This document shows positions 1 to 12,446 of a stretch of 64,000 nucleotides of DNA, piece by piece (positions within the stretch are counted from its first letter, which is position 1; the number at the start of each line of letters is the position of its first letter). Source of the DNA: Albugo candida (lineage: Eukaryota; Oomycota; Peronosporomycetes; Albuginales; Albuginaceae); contig CAJNAR010000162.1 in NCBI GenBank assembly GCA_905220665.1, forward strand, positions 248,001 to 312,000, in the 5' to 3' direction. A model generated the notes under the pieces. The model saw only the letters and a program-made list of their open reading frames with translations, was not told the DNA's origin and ran no database searches. The translations under genes were made by a program, and so were the position numbers.

Positions 1-246
1 CGATTTGGCTCCGAGACTATGACTACCAGAGAAATTTCTACTACTATATAAGAGCTAAAAGCTATTATTTCATCAACCATTCCGTTGCTGTGCTCTATAA
101 AGCAGTGGAAGGCCATCTCCATCCAATAGCAACCAACAAGTCGGATGATTGAAGGCCTTCACTTTACAGACAATAAAAAGGAATGTGATTTGACGCTGAC
201 GTAAACGCATGATTCTATCTCCTATTATTGCTACCGATCAAGTCGA
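1..246. other. 3' flank of the CHD gene
   Basis: This short stretch lies downstream of the minus-strand CHD gene and runs to the window edge. I see no reading frame, RNA gene or repeat in it. Confidence 0.5.
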
Positions 247-3200
247 TCACACACCTCCATCGCTCCGTTTTGATCGCGGATGCTTTGAACAATACGCTCG
301 CAACAGTCCATTTTCGTTCATAAACATATCGAATTCGGTCTTATTTTCCTGGCCGCAGATTGGATGAAAACGTGTTGTGCATGCAGGTCGCATGCATTCG
401 ATACAGCCATTCGGTCGTTTACAAATGACACACTCTGTACCGCGCATTTGCTCGATCGCTTGGGACGTATTCATTATGCCGCGCATCCGTGCTGCATCTT
501 CGAATTGAGATCCTGGAGCCCACAACGCGCAAACAACGTGTGCCCAGCCACCTTCTACCGTCTTCTTCAGCGCACTTACCGGGCGTGTCAGCGGACATAG
601 TACACAACGTTCGGTTTTCTACACAAAGTACGATCTCAGCAAAGGAAACATTCCACTTCTCTGTCGCTGCGCCTACCGCCTCTTTCGTTTCCGTGGATGC
701 ATCCGCGCAATAGTCGCAATACCACGGGATATCGCCTTCGGGAACCGATTCGATGCCGTAGCAAAACTATCAGAGCGCGTGAGAAGTGTTTAGACAATGT
801 GATAGAGTTCGAGTACCTTATGCACAGCCACTTGACACCTTTCACATTGAACGATTGGATCATCGAGAAAACCTTGGTCGCTAAAACACACACGACACCA
901 CATTTCCTCGTCTTCCTGAGGATCCACGCGATTCTGAACGTCGGAAATTGACTGTGTTTTTGACTCGACGTCTTTATCAGCGCTCTCTGTTGGTTTATCG
1001 GCGTCATGGGGACTTGAAGCATCATCGACTGCTTCTTTAACAACCACTTCATTCCGATTTGCGTGCGCCAACTCTTTTCCAGCCAGCTTTTCGTCCTTCC
1101 GAGGATGATTTCGACGATGTTCGTGCTTCTTACCATCAAAAGCGCGTTTGATTCCTTCCTTGTTTTTCGATGATTTTCGAGGCTTTTCCTTCTCTGAAGC
1201 AGAGCGTTGTGCGCGCTCTATCGAGAGAAGCTCTTTGAGCATTTTGCCGATGCGTTTCTTCTTTGTATGGATCCGATACACTCGATAAGAGCCATGTTTC
1301 CGTCGAAGCGAAATACGAAGACCAGTTTTATGATTGTGCGGTACCGCGGGCGGACTCGCATTTGGAGTGGCCGTCCAGGTCGTGTCTGGAGCCGTCGGTC
1401 GGGCGCGTTTACGCTTTCTAGCCAATTTATGATCGGCCTCTTCCTCCTCCTCTCCATCACTCGAATCTTCCTCCGCTTCAAGATCATGGTCAACTTCCTC
1501 CTCACTTTTACTTTTTTGGCCTTTGGACCCTTTACCGAGCTTGAGTTTTCTCCGATTTCGATGCCCATCCGTGTCTGGCCCATTTCCATCCTCTTCCTTT
1601 GCACCATCAATGAATTCCAGGTACATCAATTCACTCTCCACATCTTGATTCCGTCGTCGTTTTGGACGTTCAATGGTCTCAAGCCATTCAGCAGCTACTT
1701 GACGGACATTCACAATCCCTTTCCGGACAGGTCCAGTCACTTTGAGCTCAATCAGAATGGACATGATTTGGTCTGCGTCGGCCAAGGATCCTCCACGCTG
1801 ACGTTCATGCACAACTGCCCGAGCGCAATCCCGCAACTCGCTGAGAAAGCGTTTGATATCGTCAGTGGAAGCAGTAGTAAGCCAGCCTTCCTGGACTCGA
1901 GTCATCAACACTTGGACAGGTTTCGGTCCCAATACTTTTTCCCAAAATTGCTCATCGTTGAAATCAATCGTCGAGTCTGACGTCTCTGCAGTAAATGTGG
2001 CTTTCGAGAACGATAAAGCGCTATTTCCGTTATTGGAACCTTCAATTTTATTCTTCTCGTCGCCATTCTCAGTCCCTCCAGCATCGCCGCCTGTGGGATC
2101 ATAACGGATCGTTCGACTTGCCGAAAGCAATTGATCGATATCGAGCTCATTGATTGCGCGATTCTCGGGATCCTGCTCATCTTCCTCGCCCATGATCGCA
2201 TACGCGCCATATCGGATCATCATTTCAACTTTCTCGCGATCCAACGACATCAGCGACATCATATTCCCACTCGCATTCTCATCTTCGCCATCAAACTCAT
2301 TCCTTACGCCTCCGGTCTCAAAGACGGCATGATGCATACCGAGCTTCTTCGATGCGATATCAAACATCTGAGCTTCGTACGTTTTCTTTGTCACGAGACG
2401 ATAGATATTCACCGACTTTGTTTGGCCGATCCGATGGCAACGAGCGACAGCCTGAAGATCGTTTTGGGGATTCCAGTCGCTATCGTACAAAATGACCACC
2501 GAAGCTGCGATCAAATTGATGCCGACACCACCGGCACGAGTGCTCAGCAAAAATGCAAATGTGTCGGACTTTGGATTATTGAATCGATCAATCGCTGCCT
2601 GACGAAGATTCCCACGAACGGAGCCATCCATTCGCTCGATCTGGTAGCCGCGTAGATGACAAAGATCTTCAATCACGTCCAGCATCATTTTGAATTGTGA
2701 GAAAATAAGAATTTTCTTCTGTTCCGCGCGAAATTTCGCAAGCATTTTGTCAAGCAATACAGTTTTCCCGCTTGCCTGCACGAGGATTTTGGATCGTTGG
2801 ATTTCATTCAAACGAAAGCATTCTTTCTCCTCGACACCGCGGATGAGGAAAGGATGATTACAGCATTTTCGAAGTTCCATTTCAACATTCACCAAATTGG
2901 CCACACTTCCTGAAGCTCCTTGATTCAAGAACGTACGATTACGCTCAAAAATCGCTCGATAATATTTCTTCTGCAGCGTCGTCAGCTCCACATCGATGAT
3001 CGTTTCTTCCTTTGGAGGAATACTCTTCTCCACATCTTCCTTGACACGACGAAGCATGTATGGGCGCAATTGCTCATGCAAACGGGCAACCTGGTCTGCT
3101 GTAGCCAGATCGCCATAATCATTGTAAAATTGCTGCTGACTCGGGAATTTCTCAGGCTCGATAAAGTTCAAAAGACACCACAATTCGAAGACGCCATTTT

Positions 3201-6200
3201 GAAGCGGAGTTCCGGTCATCAGAAGACATGCGTCCCATGTGAAGTGCATCAGTGATTGTAAAAGCTTTGTTTCGCGGTTTTTCAGCTTATGTGCCTCATC
3301 GATCACCAAATAGCGCCAGTGAATGCATTCAAGAAACTCGGCATCGGCCATAAGCGTCTGATACGAAGTCACCAGCACATTGAATTTATAGATACCACGA
3401 CGACGAAACATATCCGATTGCTTGTAGTAGAATTCTTGCTCTCGGATGAATGAGCGAATCTCACTTCCGCCTTCGGAATCATGATACACCACGCAATTCA
3501 TGGTCGTCCACGTCTCAATTTCGCGCTTCCAATTGCCCAATGTCGCCAAAGGCGCAATCACCAAAAAAGGCCCTCGAATATGCTCTTGCTGGCGTAAATG
3601 CTCCATGATCGATGTCGCTTGTACAGTTTTCCCAAGACCCATTTCATCCGCAAGGATACAATTCCGACGATTATACCAGCAAAATACCAGCCAATTCAAG
3701 CCTTCCAACTGATACGAACGCAATTTGTTTTGATTGTTGTATACGGGCGATTCCTGGTACTTGGCCCATGTCGTCGGGTCCGGTCGTGTGTCTGAGAACA
3801 TTGCTGGATTCGCACCATTTACGATCGGCGGATGATTGAAACGATGATACGCGGCAATCTTTCGGTCATCGGTGAGGTCGTCTTCCCATTCCCACGAGCA
3901 ATCGACGTAGCTGAGATCCCGCCACTTGACCAGATACTTGACGCCTTTCTTCATTTTGATAGAAGGTTGTACATCCGCATCGATATTGGAAGTGCCGTCA
4001 AGATCATTCATTGTCTTGGAGACTTCCATCATCAAGCGCCATAGACGGAATGGACTCATTTTCACTGCTTCTTCGACTTCTTTCGCGTCGAGAATACGAT
4101 CAATTTCAGTGAACGATTCGCTAAAGTGGATGGTATTGTCTTTCCCGGCAATCACTGGATTCTCTCGAGCTATCTCGACTTCACGACCGTGTTTTCGAAG
4201 GTGTCGACGCATTCGCATGATTGCATGATGTCCAAAAGCTTCGATATCGGCGACACGAAGCCAATCGACATGCATATACGACGTATCCTTCCATTTGATC
4301 AGAAACTCCATTACGGCTTCCGGTGAGTCCATTTGATCTTTCACAAATCGAACGCTAACGATTCTGTCCATTAGCGGTCCTTTACGATCATCTTCTTCAG
4401 CGCTTTCTTTACCAGCTCCATGCATGCGTTTCTTCTTCTTCTCTTCGCCACTCACTTCGATATCGGATTCCATCTCTTTCTCCGCGTAATTCATCTTCGC
4501 TTTGCCAGCATTCCGACCGGATCGCCGCTTTGGTATCGCGTCTACAGCGAATTTCAGCGAAGAACCTTCCTCTCGACCTGATTCATCATCATCCGACTCA
4601 CTCAATCGCTTTTTTCGAGACTTTCCTCGACCTCCAAAACCGCTTTTTCGTCCACGCTTAGCAGCTGCTTTCGATAAAATCGGTTCAGGTGCGAATTTTC
4701 GCTTCCGTTTGCGTTGATCCTCTGTATCCTGAACGAGATGATTATGCTCATTTGAACGCAATGCTTTCGCTAGCATTCCACTGGGAATCGTTCCGTCGGA
4801 AGCTGTGAATTTGAAAAGCATTATCTGAGCCCGAAGCTGATCTTTCTGATCGAGTGTGAAAAGAGCCCGAACGCGAGGACGTGGTGCTCTTTGCATTACA
4901 TTTGGATCAGGTACCACCGCACTGGGTCCCTGACTGGATGGAGGACCATTATCCGCATGCCCCGTCACTGTGCCTGCGGGATGCATATAATTCATCACAT
5001 TGGAACCGTAGACGCGATGAATGTACTGATTGTACGCAAGTGCAGCTTCTCTTTCTGAGCGATACATTCCCAATCGACGGACACCACTTCCATCGACATG
5101 GAGTTCTGCCGCCCATTCATTCCGTCCAATATGTCGCACACCCATATGCCAAATGCCGCGAGTGAATAGCTCAGGATTGTCCAGACCTGCAATCGATGTG
5201 TGCTGCCCATACTCATGCATCATATTGTCGCTCACTTGTGAGTGCGCTGACCAATTGAGTCGACGGAATCGCAGTAATACGGGACGCAATGATTTCAATC
5301 TTCCGACAACTTTGGTGAAATCATCGGCTTTCAAGATCTTATACCCATCCACTGCGACCAATTCATCTCCAATTTCAATCTTCCCACTGGCTTCAGCCGG
5401 TCCGATAATGCCTTCCGCTGGACGGCGAAAGCATGTGACGGTCACACGACTCATACAGATGTTCATGTTCATGCACAAGCCTACTGAGCCTTTATGCAGA
5501 AGGATCTCATACTCGTTCGGTGTTTCAGGAGAAAACCACGTCAACGATTTCGCTGGTGCTGAAAGCACTCCACGAAGCATGTCGACAGCTAATGCAGCTG
5601 TCTGAGATGACGTTACGATCTGTTTGCTGATAGACACGAGAGTCGACAACGCTCGGTGATCAGCAAAGTGATACACCATTTCATTCACTTTGCGTGGACG
5701 TAGCGAATGTGGAGCAAACACGAACGGCTTTACCATTGCTTCTTGATTACCTGAGGATTCCTGCATGAAAGATGTGAGTGTATGAATTACGCGAAAATGG
5801 AGCTGCGTGTACCTGCGGTTGGCTGTATGGAATGCTTGGAGCGGGCTGAGATGTGTTTTGGTTCGGTATGGAAGGTAATGGTTCAGCGGTGTTGCGAGAT
5901 GGATCGTACATTCCATTCGAGACGTTACCTTGATGGTTCATATGCGATTGGATCAATGGAGGCGCGTCTTGAGAAGGATTGTAGAACGATGGGGCATTCC
6001 TTTGATTCTCAAACATGCGACTCGTATCCATATTTCTCATCGGCACTTGTGAGAATTGAACTGTGTTCATAGGCGCATACGTTGTCGGTGGTTGAGAAGG
6101 ATGGTAGAATTCTTTGTGGTGATGCAAGGGTGCTTCCTGAGGTGCTGATCGTGCAGTGTAGTGCGAGCCGTAACGCGGATCACCATGTAAAGGGCGAATT

Positions 6201-7447
6201 GGAGTCGGAGCTGACATTGCAATCAAGTTGGGCGCCCTACCACCGGGATACGATACAGTAGTCGATGGGTCTTGTACTAGCTGCTTCTCCATACTTCTTG
6301 CTTGATCGAACGATTCGCTGGTGCTACAGCTTGTTATCGTTGCTCCAGAATTGGACGTAAGCACTTCTTCGGATACGTTAGAAAATGGACTTTCATTATT
6401 AGCTTGTTCTAAATCTTCTGTTTCAAAATTCTCCAAGGAGACAGCGTCCGTATCTTGAGAGAGAGGTGGAGACACCAATGGTGAGGTTGGAGTTTCGTGA
6501 TCAGATTCTGGCTCAAGTGACTCGTTCTCCTTCACTGATATAGTTTCTAAAGTCAGTATGGATGCATTTGTATGATTTCCCATTGTTTGATCTGAAATTT
6601 GCTCGTTTTTGATCGGATCAGTAGACTCCTGAGCAGATACTTTATCGTTTTCGACTTTAACATTCTCTTTTTCTACTTCACTGCAATTCGGAACATCGAT
6701 CTTGCCTGTATCATTCTGATGTGAGTCTGTAGTGAGCTCCTCAGATTCGTTCTTGAAGGCGGTTGAGTTACCATTTGGTGACTTCAAATACTGATCTTCC
6801 GACTCTTTACTATTTTCTGCGGTTGAAATAGCTTTCTGAACTTCCATTTCGCCGTAAGTATTCTCCATCTTCCGTTTACAAACAGCCTCGTCTTTGACTG
6901 CTTCTACTTTAAAGCTTTCATGATCAGTTGCATTCAGAACGGGCACTTCATGAGCATGTATTTCCGACTGCATCACGTCTTCTTGCAATGTGCAACTGAG
7001 ATCTTCTCGATTGGCTTCATTGTGTTCAGATGTAACCAAAGTATACTGTCGGGTTACATTATTTGTGAGGCCATTTGTACCCTCGGGTACAGTATTCAGT
7101 TCTGTAGACGAAAGCTGGCTTTCTATGGTAGGATCAGGGAGAGTGCACGCTGTTGAAGATGCGGATGGCGCCGTTTCGCAGGTGGGTAAATGAGACGGAG
7201 CAATATGATTGGATCGAATTTCATTCGCACTTGTATTTTCTTCTGTAGATTCGCAACTCTCATGATTGCCACGCATGTCTATTTGCGTGGATGTTGAGAG
7301 TGTTTGTGCATCTGCTTCTACGATTGTATCTGTATCTTCTTGTGCAAGTTGGGACGAACAATCTCGAGAAGACGTAGAAGTCACGTTTTCTTCTGCGTCT
7401 GTATCATTAGTGCTTTGCGTCGGTTGAGATTTGGTTATTGCCACCAT
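247..7447 (-). CDS. CHD-type chromatin remodelling ATPase with PDZ-like, AP2-like, QLQ and PHD/ePHD domains
   Basis: Large ATP-dependent nucleosome remodeller expected to act in the nucleus. I join four exons (7447-5813, 5760-817, 766-677, 618-247; introns 5761-5812, 767-816, 619-676, all GT-AG and in phase), giving about 2346 residues. In order: a Ser/Thr/Glu-rich tail (1-545); a PDZ-like fold (~626-718, GDELVAVDGYK); an AP2/ERF-like segment (~747-808, GVRHIGRNEWAAEL); a QLQ-like motif (~848-883, LDQKDQLRAQI); basic patches; two chromodomains (~1010-1200, the second with YLVKWRDLSY); SNF2 ATPase (DEMGLGKT, DEAH); helicase C (STRAGGVGINL, ARCHRIGQT); a PHD finger (WCRVC, ~2168) split by an intron; and an extended PHD (CVLCP to CSKHP). 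The core is certain from CHD motifs. The PDZ, AP2 and QLQ calls rest on motif reading. The combination is unusual for CHD proteins, which are often shorter. Confidence 0.93.
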
Positions 7448-8709
7448 CTCTGTACTCGATTAACACATTCAAAAGGGCCTCGAGACCCTCCCTTGTTTTG
7501 ATTTTCTTCTTTCAAAAAAACCTTGAATCGCCTGGTACCTGTCCTTTCTTGTGTTAGTGAAGTCGAATAAGGTTATATACGTTATTGCAGGAGGTACGGT
7601 GCCTACTATGGCAATGATGAAAGTTCTTAAATTCTGGGGGTTGGCGGATGCGAAGTGCAAACAATTGCTTCGTGGCCGTGATATAGCAATCTCCCACTTC
7701 TAAAAGATAGAATGGTGCACTGCGGTGAGCAACTGCAGTCTTCTGTCCTCATATGCGGCGCGCTCATAGAAAAAAAGTCATAGGCTTTTTGCAACACTAA
7801 TTTTTTTGTCAAGTCAGATCAGAAACGCAATATGCATTCCCTGATTTGAATTCACCCAAATCTATGAAATGAAGAGAATTCTGTATTTTGTACCGGTAGT
7901 TGATGCATACGGTCCCATGGGAATGCTACTGATGGGTCTAAGAACAACTGTCTCATGGGCTGAATCGCATATGTATTCGGCACGTAGAAAACAGACTCTG
8001 CCACGAGATATCATTAAAATTTCTGAATGAATGAAACGAGATATATTTAACATATTCAAACCGATAAGTGAAGGTTAGTGCAAAGGCTGTGTGCGTTGAT
8101 CAAGCATAACGCTACAAGAAGAGGAGGTATCCAGCTTTGCACTTGTATTGTTACTCTGGCCGATGCTATCGCTCCCGAATCAGTTGGACGATCTCGCAAG
8201 CCAACCGGTAGGTATCAACTTACTTGAGTGAAGCATGCAAACATCAACGAGTAGAAAGCTTTATTTACTGACCGAACAGCTGAACTGACTGTGCACATAG
8301 CCTTGTACTTACAAAACGAAGAAAGTTTGACGAATTCGAATTTGCTTACGCATATTTGTATTGAGCGCGTGGACTTTTTTCATTTTTAGCGGCGAGATCA
8401 CATAATTAATGTGCTTCTCAGTGAACTATCAAATATGGCAAGATCCTCATTGTGACACCTGTAAGCTGCTGACTGAGGTGCTTATAGAGCAATCGGAGAC
8501 GTAAAAATATTGTGTAGGGGTACAAGCGCATCCGAGTGTGTGCAGCTTTTCACTTGGTAGCAGCAAAAGAACTTTATCGAATAAATCATGCCACTTCTTC
8601 GCTTTGGAGCAAATTAAGACGTTCAATATTAAGTTTCATTCTGATAGCTAAGGAGTATTTTCGATCGACTGACACGATCTTCAGGTATACGTTCGGTTGA
8701 TACGAATAC
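7448..8709. other. Intergenic region, 1.26 kb
   Basis: This holds the 5' flank of the CHD gene and the 3' flank of the next minus-strand gene. Only short uninformative frames are present. I see no homology, repeat or RNA gene. Confidence 0.5.
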
Positions 8710-9429
8710 TTAGTCAAGGTCCATTGGTTCCTCGTCATCTATTATTTCTTCAAATCGACAAAAAGTATCGTCTTCTGTGCTACTAGACACACCAACACTG
8801 ATAATATCGTCATCTTCGATCATTTCTACTCGAGGAGTCGGCACAGTGTCCGATAGCTTTTTCAAATCTGAGCAGCCAACTAGATGTCTTGACTGAACTA
8901 TTGGTATCAGAGCACAGGCGGAATTTTCCTGCTGAGGGAATCCAAAGCGCTCGACTTTTTTCTGGAACGAATATCTTCCGTTCTCATAATCCCATACAAC
9001 TGGTGTGCACGACTCAAAGTTTCTGGAAGTGGTTGAATTACCCATTCTCATCGGAACTAGCGCATACGCATCATTTCTAGCCGATGAAGGATTCATACTT
9101 TTACTTTCCGTCATGTCTTCTCCTCTGTTCTCTTGTATCTCATCATTCTGAACATCCAGCATTTCGTCGGGCACTTGATTGCTTAAATTCGAGTATTCTG
9201 ATTGCTTTGGAGGTGACGATACTCGCATTCGTTTGATAAATTGCATAGCTTTTATTTCATGATTGTCATCTGTTGTGGTACACTTTCGAATATCATCTTG
9301 CTCATTTTGATGCCGTTTGCGAGACCGCGCACGGGCAAAGTTGCTTTGTCTTGATGCGTTCCTCTGTCGCTCAAAGTCGCAGTTCGAAAAGCTGCCGAGG
9401 CCGTATGTGCATGCGGTCGTGTGAATCAT
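8710..9429 (-). CDS. Hypothetical acidic-tailed protein, possibly nuclear
   Basis: Single open frame of 239 residues that I do not recognise. It begins with a Cys/Arg-rich stretch and a basic cluster (RARSRKRH, about residues 33-40) that could be a nuclear localisation signal. The middle is polar, with two similar short pieces (AYALVPM and ACALIPI, about 55 residues apart), and the C terminus is strongly acidic (DDEEPMDLD). There is no signal peptide, membrane segment or catalytic motif. It is divergent from the PDZ-like gene at 9911, with 481 bp between starts. The clean open frame supports a real gene, but an upstream exon cannot be excluded and no function can be assigned. Confidence 0.6.
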   Translation of the reverse strand: MIHTTACTYGLGSFSNCDFERQRNASRQSNFARARSRKRHQNEQDDIRKCTTTDDNHEIKAMQFIKRMRVSSPPKQSEYSNLSNQVPDEMLDVQNDEIQENRGEDMTESKSMNPSSARNDAYALVPMRMGNSTTSRNFESCTPVVWDYENGRYSFQKKVERFGFPQQENSACALIPIVQSRHLVGCSDLKKLSDTVPTPRVEMIEDDDIISVGVSSSTEDDTFCRFEEIIDDEEPMDLD

Positions 9430-9910
9430 GGTAAGCTTGACAGTTTGCGCGCAAAATTGGTTGAAGTGACTTCTTCCTATCCGCGGGGCGATACAAAATG
9501 GTCAGTGGTTTTACAACTGCCTATCAGTCAAGTATTCGCACGTCATCGCTCCTGCTAGAATACTCTAGAAAGCCCAATATATCGTTTCTTTTCCTGAGGT
9601 TATCAAATCATAGCGTTTATCAAACGTTGAGGGAAGTTGATGTGTCGGACATAAATAATAAATCCTGAAAGTAACTTATTCCGACTGGCTAGTGATCTAT
9701 TATACTTATTGATCTATTCGCAGCATCCCTTGCGCGATTTTGCTCCTTCAGAAGAACGAAAGCATTTTAGAAAATGGCTTTTATCCCATACTGTAATCTT
9801 TACATGGAAGAGTGTATTGCATCTTGTTGATTGCAAAACACATTAAAATTCGTACTTTAGAATAAGTTTGGGTATAGTCGCACGTAAATCATAATCTACA
9901 CTGATATATA
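9430..9910. other. Divergent intergenic promoter region
   Basis: This 481 bp gap separates the starts of two divergently transcribed genes and should hold both promoters. It is AT-rich close to the 9911 start. I see no defined motif that I would commit to. Confidence 0.4.
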
Positions 9911-10726
9911 ATGGGTGCAAGAGTATGCTGTGTGCATCGCGAGAACGATCCGTTTCTTCATTTCATCAGACCAAATCGAAATGATGCAACTACCAAGTGT
10001 TTGTGCAAGCATAAATTGGACGCAACAGATATAGCTAAACCGTCTATTTCACCATCTGACTCGTTGCGTCAGGGAAATGGGGTCAGTTCCGATGCTTCCT
10101 TGAGATTGAATGCGTCTTCGGAAACACCGGTTCAAGATAGTGCGCTACCGCCACTCTTGTATGCTTACTCACTGAATCATGATATGAGTCCGCGTGACCG
10201 CCTTCGTTTATTGGGAGTAAGAAACTCAATTTTGAATGGACTCGCAGACTTAGAATCGGGCCAATACCCATCCTCTCTAAGGAACGACGAAAGGAAGAAA
10301 AATTTAACTCAAAATATTAAGAATGAGAATGTGATGTCCGATCACGATATAAATACACCACGGATTTTGTATGGAGAGAGCGCCATGCTTACAAAGTCAG
10401 AGGTAGAACAGAATACGCCATGTACACAAGAGTTCTCTTTCGTACTGGATCCGATAGTCCAAATAAAAGTTCCACCTGGAGATTGTGGAATTGTGTTCAA
10501 TACGTCCGGGAATGCTGCACATTTGCTGGGGCCGCCCAAAGTCATTGGATTCAAGAGCATGCCAGATGGTTCCAAAGGAGTTATCGAACGGTCTGGTTTG
10601 GTTCATTTAGGAGCACATCTCATATCCGTTGATAATAGAGACCTGTCCGTTCTCACTGTGGCCGAAGCAGGCCAAGTCATTCAGCGATCAGCGCATGCAT
10701 TGCGAAAATTTGTATTTACACCATAA
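9911..10726 (+). CDS. Small PDZ-like domain protein with possible acylated N terminus
   Basis: Single-exon protein of 271 residues. The start MGARVCC places Gly at position 2 and a Cys pair at 6-7, a layout compatible with N-myristoylation plus palmitoylation, although position 6 is not the usual Ser/Thr. Residues 1-175 are polar and low in recognisable structure. The C-terminal ~90 residues (from about 182) look like a PDZ-like fold: a carboxylate-loop-like GDCGIVFN, then LVHLGAHLISVDNRDL and a helix, as in PDZ proteins (GxxLxxVdgxxl). This suggests a peripheral membrane adaptor, by inference only. It sits 171 bp upstream of the ribosomal protein S2 gene on the same strand. PDZ assignment is moderate; the reading frame itself is convincing. 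Confidence 0.7.
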   Translation: MGARVCCVHRENDPFLHFIRPNRNDATTKCLCKHKLDATDIAKPSISPSDSLRQGNGVSSDASLRLNASSETPVQDSALPPLLYAYSLNHDMSPRDRLRLLGVRNSILNGLADLESGQYPSSLRNDERKKNLTQNIKNENVMSDHDINTPRILYGESAMLTKSEVEQNTPCTQEFSFVLDPIVQIKVPPGDCGIVFNTSGNAAHLLGPPKVIGFKSMPDGSKGVIERSGLVHLGAHLISVDNRDLSVLTVAEAGQVIQRSAHALRKFVFTP

Positions 10727-10897
10727 CGGGCGAAACGTCCCTTATCAACGCAATTGTACCAATACAATAAGTCTTTTACATAAATGTATGCTAGATCCGA
10801 TTGGTTTTATATCATCCAATAAAATGCCTGAAGTTGAGTGGCCACGAAGCTTCAAAGCTCACTTAAAATTTCATAACTCGGAGCAAAGGATCAAGAA

Positions 10898-11653
10898 ATG
10901 GCTGAACGTGGCGGATTCGGACGTGGTAGAGGTACTCGTGGTGGACGTGGTCGAGGTCGTGGTCCTCGTCGAACGGAAACGAAAGAATGGATTCCTGTCA
11001 CCAAACTTGGACGGCTGGTCAAGGAAGGCAAGATCAATTCCTTGGAAGAAATCTATCTCTATTCACTTCCGATCAAGGAGTGCGAAATTGTAAACCACTT
11101 TTTGGAAGGATCTCTCAAAGATGAAGTGATGAAAATTGTACCTGTGCAAAAGCAAACTACTGCTGGTCAGCGAACTCGTTTCAAAGCCTTTGTAGCTGTT
11201 GGTGATTCCAATGGACATATTGGTCTCGGAGTCAAATGTGCAAAAGAAGTGGCAACTGCCATTCGAGGAGCTATCATACTGGCGAAGATCTCACTCGTAC
11301 CGGTACGTCGTGGTTACTGGGGACGAATGGTCGGAATTCCGCACACTGTGCCCAATAAGGTAACAGGAAAATGCGGGTCCGTTCGAGTCCGCTTGATTCC
11401 AGCTCCACGTGGTACTGGACTTTGTGCAGCCCCTGCACCCAAGAAATTGCTCGGAATGGCAGGAATTGAGGATTGTTACACCTCGGCCCGTGGGCACACT
11501 CGTACATTGGGTAACTTTGTCAAAGCCACATTTTACGCTCTACAGGGCACTTACGAGTACCTGACTCCTGATTTGTGGAAATTACATGCACTTACACCAT
11601 CGCCATATGAAGAGCACAGCGACTTCTTGGCCAAGACCGCTATCAAAAACTAA
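10898..11653 (+). CDS. RPS2: 40S ribosomal protein S2 (uS5)
   Basis: Component of the small ribosomal subunit head/shoulder, cytosolic ribosome. The single-exon frame of 251 residues has the eukaryotic N-terminal RG-rich tail ([15 protein letters not shown], residues 8-22), the S5 N-terminal double-stranded RNA binding-like domain ([18 protein letters not shown], then [19 protein letters not shown]), and the S5 C-terminal domain ([20 protein letters not shown]). The C terminus with YEYLTPDLW is also family-typical. Length matches eukaryotic uS5 (250-295 residues). The start ATG directly precedes the RG tail and is well placed. No intron is visible. The call is secure. Confidence 0.98.
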   Translation: MAERGGFGRGRGTRGGRGRGRGPRRTETKEWIPVTKLGRLVKEGKINSLEEIYLYSLPIKECEIVNHFLEGSLKDEVMKIVPVQKQTTAGQRTRFKAFVAVGDSNGHIGLGVKCAKEVATAIRGAIILAKISLVPVRRGYWGRMVGIPHTVPNKVTGKCGSVRVRLIPAPRGTGLCAAPAPKKLLGMAGIEDCYTSARGHTRTLGNFVKATFYALQGTYEYLTPDLWKLHALTPSPYEEHSDFLAKTAIKN

Positions 11654-11790
11654 TTTGCCCATGGATCCTTGCCCCTTTGATTCGTTTTGATTTGTTTTCG
11701 TAAAGGAAAGCGCGTGCAGCGCTGCGGTGTGTAGATGTCGGCCTTTAAGAATTCGCGAATCTAAAATGATGCAACCAAGTTATGTTTCCT

Positions 11791-12300
11791 CTATTGCTCT
11801 TTCTTCGTTAGATCTCCCGCTACATCCGTTTGCGTTTCTTGTAGTATGGATTTAGATTGAGTATCCAACACCGCGAGAATTGAACCAAAATGGCGCAACT
11901 TGTCCTGCAACATGCAAGCAACATTCATTAGACGCATCTCGATAGATTTACGCTTTTGTGCTTCCTCCGCAGGGATTTGCTCTAGTCGATTTTGCAGGGA
12001 CTTGAGTTCACTTCCTGCTACAAGAACGACCTCATACAGAAAGAGCTCATTGAGGAACGCACTAAATCATATGTTGAGCACGAATGTTGTTAGAAGGGAT
12101 GAAGGAAAGCTTACGTTCTGTCGAACAATTGAGAAAGATTACATTAGTCATCGAGAATAAAGTGGAGATTAACGCACTTACCCGATTATTGGCTTGACCC
12201 GCTTCCTGCTATCGCGCCAGGACTTGTAGAGTATTCCAAACGACAGCGGAAGTACAAGGAGACAGGCATGCAGCACACCGATCCAATATGGTGACATCAT
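11791..12300 (-). CDS. Small N-terminally membrane-anchored coiled-coil protein, unknown function
   Basis: Two-exon gene (12300-12182 and 12061-11791; intron 12062-12181, 120 bp, the longest intron I join here). The joined frame gives about 129 residues. It starts MMSPYWIGVLHACLLVLPLSFGIL-, a hydrophobic segment of about 20 residues followed by a basic SWRDSRKRVK, typical of a signal anchor with a cytosolic tail. A second exon codes an amphipathic, probably coiled-coil region rich in Leu, Glu and Gln. I do not recognise the family. A one-codon exon (AAC) between two possible introns was considered, but direct joining keeps the frame open. It is convergent with RPS2, whose stop is 138 bp away. 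Confidence 0.6.
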
Positions 12301-12446
12301 TGCGGAAACTGAAGTGAGGTGGTAACACAAAAAGGCCACTTTTTCAATTGATAAGCATGAACACTATCTGTTTAGATGCCTACCCAAATAATTTCAAGAA
12401 TTTGATTCTGCTGCGCTAAAAAGTCGCTTAATGATCTTCGATCCAT

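Noticed and set aside
1207..1980. A 257-residue plus-strand frame
   Set aside because: It is antisense to the CHD coding exon, and its composition follows the opposite strand. It has no recognisable motif.
5030..5605. A 191-residue plus-strand frame
   Set aside because: It is a shadow of the CHD exon (PDZ/AP2-like part) and has no independent support.
10629..11093. A 154-residue plus-strand frame across the start of RPS2
   Set aside because: It overlaps the real uS5 frame and the end of the PDZ-like gene, with Val/Glu repeats that only reflect the RG-rich codons in another frame.
12100..12115. A one-codon exon in the small membrane protein gene
   Set aside because: Direct joining 12182 to 12061 gives a good frame, so the extra exon is not needed.
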